From the IMG/VR virus record IMGVR_UViG_3300044628_000226, positions 1-27,017 of that record: 27,017 nucleotides of DNA, one strand, 5' to 3'. The stretch is from a virus. Made by a program: the position numbers and the translations under genes. Positions 6,995-15,229 of this stretch are shown piece after piece; positions within the stretch are counted from its first letter, which is position 1; each line of letters starts with the position of its first letter. Under the pieces are notes generated by a model that was given only the letters and a program-made list of their open reading frames with translations, was not told the DNA's origin and made no database searches.

Positions 6995-9900
6995 CTACCG
7001 ACGCGGCTGCTCATACGGGAGGTCGTATTCGTCATTGATCAACTCTTCCAGTTGACTGAGATATCGAGCTACTGGTGGGTAGTTTTGAAGCGGAATCAAC
7101 TTTGAAATATTGTTGGTGGTTTTCCGAGTGATGAATCGGGTGTTTGGGTTGCTCGGATCGAGTTGGTACATAACTTCTCCAGCCACATCACGAACCACGC
7201 TCTGAGCTCGCTTTGCTGTTTCAAGAACCGGGAAATCCAACATATCGGAAGAGCTATAACGGTACTGACTGAGAAGAGGCTCGTCGCTGTAGAAAGACCA
7301 CGCTGCCTCAGCCGCCGTCGTTGGAAGCCACAGCTCACCGGGACCAAGAAGACCCTGCTTCACGAATCCCTTGAGTCCAATGCCTTCCCTGATCTTGTAG
7401 TACTCTTCAAGGTTTCCAGAATCCTTTGCGTTCTGCGCGTTGACGATTGTGATGGCTTGCTTGATGAGCCCAGCGATCATGAAGGATGCGGCAATTTCCG
7501 ACGCGACCTTTGCTCCTGCCGCTGCTTGAGAACGGACATTCCGTGTGTTGTAGAACCGCGAGTAATTCTGCAACAGGAGATTGTCCACAGCCTTGATGTT
7601 GTAGTTTCGGAACTGAGTAAGCAGCGAACCAAGCCCGCTGTCGGCGTATGCCGAAGTATCTGCAATGGTGGCCACGTCCTGAATGCGGGTCTTGACCATG
7701 CGGTCCATGATGCGCCGCACAACGTCAAAGTCAGGATGGTTTGTATTGTTCAAATCGACAATACGTTCCACACCACGCCTATTGACGGTCACAGCGTTTG
7801 CATCTAGGAATCTCCCAGCCGCTTCATATTCAACTCTAGTCAGTCCAAGATTCAGAATCGTGCTTTCATCGAGCTGCTTTACCTGCCCACGACTCATCTC
7901 AAGAAGGTGTTGCAGGGTTGTAACGCCAGTCAAGAACTGGGTGAATGAAGTGATTGGAGCAAGCAGTGTCACATCGGAGTAGATATTGGAAGCTTCTCCA
8001 AGAGCCCGACGAACTCGTCCACGTCTAGAGAATTGAATTTCAGCTTCGGGGGTGCTGTAAACCGTTCGGCGGAGGCGATCCGTGGCAATGCCAAACTGAT
8101 CGAGCATTGCCGTAAGCCCGCGCTGCTGAAGTGAAAGGTCGTTCCACTCACGCATCATCGAGACGGCCATGGGAAGTTCTCGAAGAACTTTGATTGGACC
8201 GAAAGTTCCCATCAACCGCCCTGTTTCTGAAGCCGCAGCCGCACCGAACAATCCTGCGTACAGCAGGAAGGTGTAGCCTTTTGCCACACTCACGCCAGCA
8301 TTCACAATGTTCTCTGCGGTGTCTCCGGCATACCTTCGGACAAATGATCGCGTATCAACTCGCGGTTCAAACTTAAGACTGGCGCGAATTCGCTCGACCG
8401 CGTTGGCTTCCGTGGGATCCAACGGTCGCCCATTTCCGCGAATCTGGCCTTCCCGATTGGCAAAGGAAACCCATTCATCGATGTTCTCAAAGCGAAGACG
8501 AGCATTCCGAGGCCCATTTACCTGTGTTTCGCGGAAGCCCATCTGCCATAGGTCTTCTTCGAGGATGTTGAGAAGCTGACGTTCAGCGGTGGCTCCGAGG
8601 ACCGACGTGGTGTACTTCTTTGAGACATTGACCAAGTCGCGGTTCACGATGTCACCAAAGCGAAGCATCGTCGTTCCAGTTCCAAAGAGATCCACGCCAG
8701 CGTCGATCTCCACATTCTCGTTCAGGATGATTCTCGGACGGCCTCGTGGACTGGGTGATCCAGCTCGGTCGCGTAGCGGGCCTTGCATCTGCTCGATGGA
8801 GTCGATGATCAAGCGGTCAAGATCCAGTAGAGGAGCACCTTCGCCTCCTACAGAAAGCTCCATCAAGCGGTTTGAGAATGCTTCTGCTGCCAGATCGATA
8901 TCCGGAAGATCCAGAATTTGGTAGCTACCCGTCTGAGGATCCCACAGACGAACCTGACGTGTCCCGGGATTGACCTCAAGAGCTGCCGCAAGAAGTTGAG
9001 TGAAGGCGGCACGTCCCTGAGCAGTAGCGGTGACTCGCTGAATTGAGTCGAAGTTGTAGAGTCGTGGGAAGTAGTTCTGAAGCATCCGGTGCATCTCGAA
9101 TCCCGGAACTCCAGCTTGACGTGCATACTCCGCCGTTTCCGTCATCATGGTCCGCATCTCTGCGGCGAAGCTGTTCACAACATCGCTTGCGTCTGGAGTT
9201 CCCGTGGACATGGCGGTCCAAACACGGTTGTCGAATTCCTGACGTGCTGCTCGACTTCCACGACCAAACGCACGAGACACAGATGCTCGGGTGATGGTCA
9301 GGCTGTCCGCAGTGGTCATTCCAAGGGCGAATCGCTGGAAATGCGCCTGATGCGAACGGATCTGCCGTGCAAGTACCGTGTCGAGAATGTTCTTGAACTC
9401 CTCAGACACGGTACGCGGTTGAGGAACAGGGTCGCCAGTGACCGGATCAATCAACACTCGACGCGCAAAGAATGCCCTGTAGGCGAAATGGCGGGCGTGT
9501 GGATTGCTCTGGGGCTCCAGAAGAAGTGCTGCCTGATTCAGGAACCTACGGAGCCACGGAATCCGGATGTTGTTCACAGGAACCGCAGCTTCAAGAGCGG
9601 CAAGCCCCGTGGTTCCGGCAGGAACTGTTCCGGGAAGAGGATTTGCCTTGCCCAGAGAGACTGAGGGAACTCCCTGAGCCGTGATCGTCCCAGTAGGAAC
9701 CGGATTCTGAATGGAGTTTGCAGCAGCGGTTGTTGCGGGAGTTGCTGCTGCTGGAGTCTGCGGAGAAGAGAACTTCACATTGTTCATCTGGTCAGCTTGA
9801 GCTGGATCCTGCTTGAGCCTCCGAAAGCCGAATGGAGAGTTGTAACCGTCCGCAACGTCATCAAACCAAGCATCGAGCTTTGCAATCGTGTCGGGATCGT

Positions 9901-11392
9901 TGGGGATATCCGAAAGCTTGCGGACGCGGTATCCAGCAGCATTCATGTCATCAATTAGGCGATTCGTGGTCGCCTTGACTGCCTCTTCAGCTGTCTTCGT
10001 CAGTGCTCCTGCGGCTTCTGCGGTCTCTTCTGCGGGCTTGGCGACAAGCTTTTCGACCACGTCCTTGGCGCGTTGGGTAATAGCGTCAACTCCGCCATCT
10101 CCAATAGCTCCGGCTGATTCGAGGAAGAAGGGAAGACCCCCAACTTCGGAACCAATAGCCTCCGTCATGATTCGGCTATTGATATCTCCCAAGACAGCCG
10201 GATCATTCGGGATGTCTCCAAACTTGGTTACCGAAGAATCGATAACTCCGCCATCTCTGAGATCGGCAAGAAACTTCTTGGGACTTACTCCAATGGAGCG
10301 CAAGTAGTTGACCAGCCCTCCAGCTTGAGAGCCCAAGATTCGAGTTGGTCCTGCTGGAATAACGGCGGCAAGAGCCCCTGAAATGGCAACTCCAGCCGGA
10401 GGAGCTGAAGCTGCTTGTGCTGTGATGGGCGCGATGGGAAGAGTGCTGAATGCGCTGTCCGCATAGCCCCGCATGAGGTCGTTGGCCATGCGCTTCGAGA
10501 GAGCACCACCAACAGCTCCGCCGAGGGCAAGAGCACCTGCGTATTCGACGGCCAGTTCTTGTGCAGTCTGATCGTAGAAATCGTCAGTGCCGTATCGGGC
10601 CATCGTGAGGATGGTTTGATCGATGACGCCGAGAGCTGCATACCGTCCTGCACGTTCTGCCAGCCCGATCACAGGAGCCGTCTTGGCAAGGTTCTGAGCC
10701 ATGGCAGCAGCAGCCGCTACACGGCCAGAGCCAGCCGTTCCAGCGACAGCGGCTTCAGCAGCAGCCGTACCTGCCTTCGACAGGCGAGAAGCCGTACCAA
10801 GCCACGCAAGAGGCTCTGTAACCATTCCGGTTGCCACCAGAGCGGCAGCGTCGGTCCCAACGTCGGCCCAGATCGGAAGGGATCCTCCGTAGTTTGCGGC
10901 CATCTCTTCCATGACCGAAGGATCCTTCATTCGGTACATGGAAAGACGGTCTTGAAACTCTCCCCAGCTCGGTGCGTTCAGGATGAAGCGTCGATCCTCG
11001 TCTGGGATGTCGTTTGTCATCTCCAGAATGCCTTCGAGGTTGTTGCGGCCAAGCTCCGGATCGGAATCGAAGGCGGTTCCTAGGGAGCCGCTGTATCCAA
11101 ACGGCATCGGCTCAGACATCTTTTTCGGCTCGAAGTTCAACGGGACATTGTGAGTCGCGTCGTTGTCGAAGATGTCGAATCCAAGCTTGTATGCCGCTCC
11201 GGAGGAGATGCGGGCAAAACCAGAGAGAAGTGCTCCTGAGTACCAAGATGGATCCGAAATAAGGGGATCCATCTGTTCCTTGGTCCGTGAACGAACCTTG
11301 GCAGCATGGTCGATGGTCGCTTGCAGCTGCGCTGCTTCGCGATCCGGCATCGTGATGTCTGCAAAACTCCTAGGTTGAAAGAAAGTGCTCAT
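6995..11392 (-). CDS. gp16-like internal virion protein (ejection protein)
   Basis: This 1465-residue protein is the largest in the window and occupies the place of T7 gp16, the DNA-ejection core protein (1318 aa). Its length, position after gp15-like and before the fibre, and ATGA overlap with gp15-like support the call. Visible elements are an Ala-rich hydrophobic stretch near residues 175-200, a Thr/Ala/Pro linker near 540-580, and hydrophobic segments around 1040-1055 (YTFLLYAGLFGAAAA) and 1297-1315 (EIAASFMIAGLIKQAITIV). These could insert into host membranes during ejection. The C-terminal part (LDPSNPNTRFITRKTTNNIS, then LIPLQNYPP) looks like other gp16-family ends. Unlike T7 gp16, I see no N-terminal lytic transglycosylase motif, so local cell-wall opening would need another protein. 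Confidence 0.85.
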   Translation of the reverse strand: MSTFFQPRSFADITMPDREAAQLQATIDHAAKVRSRTKEQMDPLISDPSWYSGALLSGFARISSGAAYKLGFDIFDNDATHNVPLNFEPKKMSEPMPFGYSGSLGTAFDSDPELGRNNLEGILEMTNDIPDEDRRFILNAPSWGEFQDRLSMYRMKDPSVMEEMAANYGGSLPIWADVGTDAAALVATGMVTEPLAWLGTASRLSKAGTAAAEAAVAGTAGSGRVAAAAAMAQNLAKTAPVIGLAERAGRYAALGVIDQTILTMARYGTDDFYDQTAQELAVEYAGALALGGAVGGALSKRMANDLMRGYADSAFSTLPIAPITAQAASAPPAGVAISGALAAVIPAGPTRILGSQAGGLVNYLRSIGVSPKKFLADLRDGGVIDSSVTKFGDIPNDPAVLGDINSRIMTEAIGSEVGGLPFFLESAGAIGDGGVDAITQRAKDVVEKLVAKPAEETAEAAGALTKTAEEAVKATTNRLIDDMNAAGYRVRKLSDIPNDPDTIAKLDAWFDDVADGYNSPFGFRRLKQDPAQADQMNNVKFSSPQTPAAATPATTAAANSIQNPVPTGTITAQGVPSVSLGKANPLPGTVPAGTTGLAALEAAVPVNNIRIPWLRRFLNQAALLLEPQSNPHARHFAYRAFFARRVLIDPVTGDPVPQPRTVSEEFKNILDTVLARQIRSHQAHFQRFALGMTTADSLTITRASVSRAFGRGSRAARQEFDNRVWTAMSTGTPDASDVVNSFAAEMRTMMTETAEYARQAGVPGFEMHRMLQNYFPRLYNFDSIQRVTATAQGRAAFTQLLAAALEVNPGTRQVRLWDPQTGSYQILDLPDIDLAAEAFSNRLMELSVGGEGAPLLDLDRLIIDSIEQMQGPLRDRAGSPSPRGRPRIILNENVEIDAGVDLFGTGTTMLRFGDIVNRDLVNVSKKYTTSVLGATAERQLLNILEEDLWQMGFRETQVNGPRNARLRFENIDEWVSFANREGQIRGNGRPLDPTEANAVERIRASLKFEPRVDTRSFVRRYAGDTAENIVNAGVSVAKGYTFLLYAGLFGAAAASETGRLMGTFGPIKVLRELPMAVSMMREWNDLSLQQRGLTAMLDQFGIATDRLRRTVYSTPEAEIQFSRRGRVRRALGEASNIYSDVTLLAPITSFTQFLTGVTTLQHLLEMSRGQVKQLDESTILNLGLTRVEYEAAGRFLDANAVTVNRRGVERIVDLNNTNHPDFDVVRRIMDRMVKTRIQDVATIADTSAYADSGLGSLLTQFRNYNIKAVDNLLLQNYSRFYNTRNVRSQAAAGAKVASEIAASFMIAGLIKQAITIVNAQNAKDSGNLEEYYKIREGIGLKGFVKQGLLGPGELWLPTTAAEAAWSFYSDEPLLSQYRYSSSDMLDFPVLETAKRAQSVVRDVAGEVMYQLDPSNPNTRFITRKTTNNISKLIPLQNYPPVARYLSQLEELINDEYDLPYEQPRR

Positions 11393-14073
11393 TGATTCTC
11401 CGAAGGAGGGGTGATGAGGCTACGCATACGCGCATTGGCCGCTTCAAAGGTCGCGGAGTAGTCGATCCACTTCTCGCCCCTACCCTCAAGGAACTTCTGC
11501 TCAGTGCCTTTGGTTTTCTCAAAGAAAGTCGCGCGTTGTTCCGCTTCTGTACCAACAAGTTGTTCAATAGTGAACACGCGGTTCTGAACAATGTTTCCGT
11601 TTTGATCACGGAGAGCGTAAATGTGACCGCCTCCCGCCAACTTAGACACCGGGTAGAAGACAGGCTTCTCTACTCCCGGTGCGTAGAAGCCCGCAAGATT
11701 GCGGAAGTGCTCTGCGTTGTAGGAGCCTTCGCCAATTCCAGCTTCTTTGAACATGAACGACCCGTCGAATGTGACGATACGTTCTTTAACAGAAGCAGAA
11801 GCGTCCCGAATCGAAGTGGAAAGGTTGAGGGGGTTTTCTGCACTTGATTGGAATATGCGAATCACCTCTGAACCGTAAAGTCCTTCAAGAAGCCGCCGAG
11901 AATCTGGGTGCGTAATTTTCAATTCCTCCAGAAGACTCTTGACTTGATTACTAAATCGTTCTTGATCCCCCTGTGTTGCCTCTTTGAGATTAGTCCATTC
12001 AAGAATAGAAGATCCTTGTGCAACGGTGTAGTCAGCAGTCGCATCAGCCAGCGCGTTGTCGAAGTCAGCACCATTACCAACTAGGACATCAACGCGGTTG
12101 AAGAGAGTTTCTAGACGCTTGCCTCCGGGTGTATTGAACAAGTTCTCACGGAAATATCCGCTCTTGCTGGATTTCCATGCCCGCCACAGATCTCGAACTT
12201 GATGGGGAACTCCTCGCTCGATTACTTCAGGAGTAAGCATCGTTGCGGCGACGTTCTTCATCGAAGCAATCGTGTCTTCCTGTTCAAAAGCTTCATCAAG
12301 CGACAGAAGAGCGTCCAACTTCACGGCCCTAGCATTCTCCTTGTACTTGCGAAGCTCGGGAGTGTCGTTGGGCCGAGGCTCAAGAGTGTCTAGCTCTACT
12401 GGAGCAATGCCGCCGGAAGTTCCGGACTTCATCAGGAAGGAATCGAGTGACCTCTCGGTCGCTTCAGACATCTCGAAGTACAGCTGATCCTTGGCCACAT
12501 TTCGCTGCTCTTGAGTCAAGCCAGCTGCGCGGAACCGCCTGTCCATGTTTGACTGGAACGCGGGAATAGAGAAGGGACGCTGCCCCTGCATGGGATCGTT
12601 GATCGTCGCTTGGATGAACTGAGTGATCTGGCCCATGGCTTCTTGAGCAACTGCCTGACGCGCGGTGTTGGTACGCAAGATGCCGAGATTCTTCGTGTAT
12701 TCGACAGATCGACTGTTGAAGAACTCAGTGGACGCTTTGGTGTACTTGAGCACATCCTCCTCTGAGTAGCCGTACTGCTTGTTCCGAAGAAGAGAGGTCA
12801 TGATGTCGTTCGCTTCAACGACAGTCACCTGACCAGTGCTGATCTTGTCTCCAAGCTCCAGCTGCTTCTGAGCCTGAATCTGCACAAGACTGTTGGCCCG
12901 CTCTTCCTGAGCTTGCTTGTCCATCTCAGCGGCCTTCTTCAAGGCATCCTCTCTCGCGGAAGCCTTGGCGTTGTCGATGGCTTGGACCTTGCGATACAGG
13001 TACTCGCGCTCCGATTCGGTCTTGGCCGCATCGATGCTGATGTTCCCGGAAGAACGCGCAGCAAACTTGTCGAACTCATCAATCAGCTTCTTGTGCGCTT
13101 CCGGACCTTCCCCCAAGACTCCCGAAGAATACTTGTTCAGAAGTTCGATCTGCTTGTCAAAGAGAATGCGAGTCTCGTTGGTGGTGGCGCGGGATCGCTG
13201 GTTTTCAATTTCTGGTCCGTACTTGATCAACAGGCTTTGGACCGCAGACGTGTCATACAGGTTCCCGGTTCCCGTCTTCAGACTCTTTAGGATCATCTCC
13301 GCTTCTTCGACCTTCTCCGGATCGCTCTTCATGATCTGGACAAGGGACATGGCGTAAGCCTGTGTGATCTCGGAAGCCCGTCCTCCCGAGTTTGCCACAG
13401 CCTCATCGAAAGATGTCTGAATCGCTCCAACTTGGCCCTCAAGGCTCATGGGGGAGACCGATTCCACAGCCATCTTTACCTTGGCATCGGCGGCAAGAAT
13501 GGACTTCTGGAGCCTGTTGTCCTCGATGGCCTCGAAGTTTTCCTGCTGAAGCTTGATGATCGACGGGTTGAAGCTCTCGAAGAAGGCGTCGGACAGGTAC
13601 TTGTTGCCTCCATACTGCTGCGCCTTTCGCTGGGCATATGAAGACACAAGAGCGTCGAAGTGCTTTGAATCATCGAGGAACTCTGGATTCTCCGCAGCGG
13701 CCTTTGAGACCAGTGAGCGAATCTCATTCGAGGAAGTAGCAGCTTCCAAGATTCCAGAAGCCTGTTGAGCTCCAACGGCCATCCAAGGATTCTCTGCTGG
13801 GCGGATCTTGCCTTCCCGTTCCAGTTCCGCATAGGTCTTTCGACTGCTGAGGACGGCGGAAACACCAGCTTCAAGATTTTCCTGCTTCCGCTCCTTCTGA
13901 ATCTGAATAGCAAGGCTTCCAACAGACGCTGAAAGGTCGCTGAATGCCTCAGCAAAGGCGTAGGTGTCTCGGATCGCCTGTTCATTCAGCGGAGTAGCTT
14001 GCTGCTGAATCGGCGTCACAAGCTGGGAATTAGGGGACGCGAAAGTCCCAAGAGTTGGTCGTTGCTTTGCCAT
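11389..14073 (-). CDS. gp15-like internal virion protein
   Basis: This 894-residue protein starts MAKQRPTLGTFASPNSQLVT. The order gp14-gp15-gp16 and this kind of N-terminus (a basic leader followed by a helical AFAEAFSDLSASVG segment) fit the T7 gp15 ejection protein family (747 aa in T7), which forms the periplasmic part of the DNA conduit. The protein is strongly helical and charged, with a coiled-coil-like section around residues 374-412 (REDALKKAAEMDKQAQEERA). There are no membrane segments, as expected for gp15. The gene begins 3 bp after gp14-like and overlaps gp16-like by four bases, so the ejection proteins are likely translated in a fixed ratio. Confidence 0.83.
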   Translation of the reverse strand: MAKQRPTLGTFASPNSQLVTPIQQQATPLNEQAIRDTYAFAEAFSDLSASVGSLAIQIQKERKQENLEAGVSAVLSSRKTYAELEREGKIRPAENPWMAVGAQQASGILEAATSSNEIRSLVSKAAAENPEFLDDSKHFDALVSSYAQRKAQQYGGNKYLSDAFFESFNPSIIKLQQENFEAIEDNRLQKSILAADAKVKMAVESVSPMSLEGQVGAIQTSFDEAVANSGGRASEITQAYAMSLVQIMKSDPEKVEEAEMILKSLKTGTGNLYDTSAVQSLLIKYGPEIENQRSRATTNETRILFDKQIELLNKYSSGVLGEGPEAHKKLIDEFDKFAARSSGNISIDAAKTESEREYLYRKVQAIDNAKASAREDALKKAAEMDKQAQEERANSLVQIQAQKQLELGDKISTGQVTVVEANDIMTSLLRNKQYGYSEEDVLKYTKASTEFFNSRSVEYTKNLGILRTNTARQAVAQEAMGQITQFIQATINDPMQGQRPFSIPAFQSNMDRRFRAAGLTQEQRNVAKDQLYFEMSEATERSLDSFLMKSGTSGGIAPVELDTLEPRPNDTPELRKYKENARAVKLDALLSLDEAFEQEDTIASMKNVAATMLTPEVIERGVPHQVRDLWRAWKSSKSGYFRENLFNTPGGKRLETLFNRVDVLVGNGADFDNALADATADYTVAQGSSILEWTNLKEATQGDQERFSNQVKSLLEELKITHPDSRRLLEGLYGSEVIRIFQSSAENPLNLSTSIRDASASVKERIVTFDGSFMFKEAGIGEGSYNAEHFRNLAGFYAPGVEKPVFYPVSKLAGGGHIYALRDQNGNIVQNRVFTIEQLVGTEAEQRATFFEKTKGTEQKFLEGRGEKWIDYSATFEAANARMRSLITPPSENQ

Positions 14074-14076
14074 GGA

Positions 14077-14763
14077 TTAGGGTCCGTATGCTCCGAAGGT
14101 GACACCGCTCAAGGGATCGGTAGGCGTGTAGGCTGGACCGAGGAGTCCTCCGCCTCCGCCAGTTGTGGTTCCTCCTCCAGTCGCTCCGAAAGATGGAGTC
14201 ACGAGGCCAGCTTGGCGGAACTGCAAATGCATTCCAATTCCTTGCGTAACGCCGTTCATGATGCTGGACGCGTAGTTGACGCTCTGATATGGCGGAAGCG
14301 GCGCAGGGTATCCGCTGTTGATGATGGACTGGCCACGGGCATAGATGGCAGAGGCTTCGCGATTCAACTGGGCCGTGTAGTTAGTCATGTTCCGCTGGGC
14401 GGCAGACGAGTAGTTCAGAACTTCTCGTTGGAACTGATCATGAACCAGTTGAACAGTGCGTCCTTCGATTCCGGTTTCAGCCTGAGACGCGGTATACGCA
14501 GACGAAGCCGCCCGAGCATCAAGGCTGATGTTCTGAAGCTGCTGCTTCTGCGCGGCGATGGTTTCCATCTGCTGCGCCATGAGGGCATCAGTCTGAAGAC
14601 CAACGTCCCGCTGAACCGCTTCCACGGTTTGACGGTAGTTTTCATCAGCAGCCAGTCCCTGACTACGCAGGTACTTGTTCTGATCGGAAGCCGCCTTTGC
14701 CTGAGCACCAACAGAAACAGCTGTACTTGCAACTGCCAAGCCAATAGAAAGTGGGTCACACAT
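14077..14763 (-). CDS. gp14-like internal virion protein
   Basis: This 228-residue protein starts MCDPLSIGLAVASTAVSVGA, a hydrophobic N-terminal segment typical of gp14-type internal core proteins, which enter the outer membrane on ejection. A Gln/Ala-rich helical middle follows (MAQQMETIAAQKQQLQNISL). Then come an Arg/Asn-containing segment (FQREVLNYSSAAQRNMTNYT) and a Gly/Thr-rich C-terminus (GATGGGTTTGGGGGLLGP). T7 gp14 is 196 aa. The gene overlaps gp13-like by 8 bp and lies directly upstream of gp15-like. The family call rests on hydrophobic profile, size and gene order rather than on a catalytic motif. Confidence 0.82.
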   Translation of the reverse strand: MCDPLSIGLAVASTAVSVGAQAKAASDQNKYLRSQGLAADENYRQTVEAVQRDVGLQTDALMAQQMETIAAQKQQLQNISLDARAASSAYTASQAETGIEGRTVQLVHDQFQREVLNYSSAAQRNMTNYTAQLNREASAIYARGQSIINSGYPAPLPPYQSVNYASSIMNGVTQGIGMHLQFRQAGLVTPSFGATGGGTTTGGGGGLLGPAYTPTDPLSGVTFGAYGP

Positions 14764-15229
14764 TGTTGATCCTCACAAAGTGGTAGAACGTCCTACCTTC
14801 ATGTCCGTAGTTATGAAGCTCGTTGATGAATTGGAACCCGAGCCACTGAAGCCACTTGATGTGGACAGCGTTCCGGGAGTCGATGTTGTTGTACAGGACG
14901 GGGTATTCAGTGTGGAAGTTATGCACCCACCCCTTGGACTTCCTTAGAAACTCCATGGAGTGCAGCTTGATCTCGTCAGATCCGAGAAACCACACCTGCC
15001 CAACAGAAGGGTTCAAGGCCATGGAGACCACACCAAACATCGCCAGAGGCTCGTAGACGGCTTCTGGGCGGACGATGGTGTAACAGTGGCTGGACTGCTC
15101 AAAGCCCCTCAGAAGGGCTAGGTGAGGCGTTACGCCCGATGCAGCCTGTATCTCATCGAGATCGGCCTGTCTCAGGTTCCTAGAAAGTGCAAGACAATCG
15201 CTCTGGTGGCTCACTCTGGTGTCGATCAT
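14756..15229 (-). CDS. gp13-like protein (DUF2833, GNAT-like fold)
   Basis: This 157-residue protein has the layout of T7 gp13 (PF11090/DUF2833). It starts with a short helical segment containing LRQADLDEIQAASGVTPH, then CYTIVRPEAVYEPLAMFGVV, VGQVWFLGSDEIKLHSMEFL and HIKWLQWLGFQFINEL. The pattern (A/G)MFGVV...VWFLGSD...KWLxWLGF resembles an acetyltransferase (GNAT) fold as seen in many gp13 relatives. In T7, gp13 is needed for virion maturation, and enzymatic activity is not established. It overlaps the tail tubular B stop by ATGA and overlaps gp14-like at its 3' end. Confidence 0.84.
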   Translation of the reverse strand: MIDTRVSHQSDCLALSRNLRQADLDEIQAASGVTPHLALLRGFEQSSHCYTIVRPEAVYEPLAMFGVVSMALNPSVGQVWFLGSDEIKLHSMEFLRKSKGWVHNFHTEYPVLYNNIDSRNAVHIKWLQWLGFQFINELHNYGHEGRTFYHFVRINNV

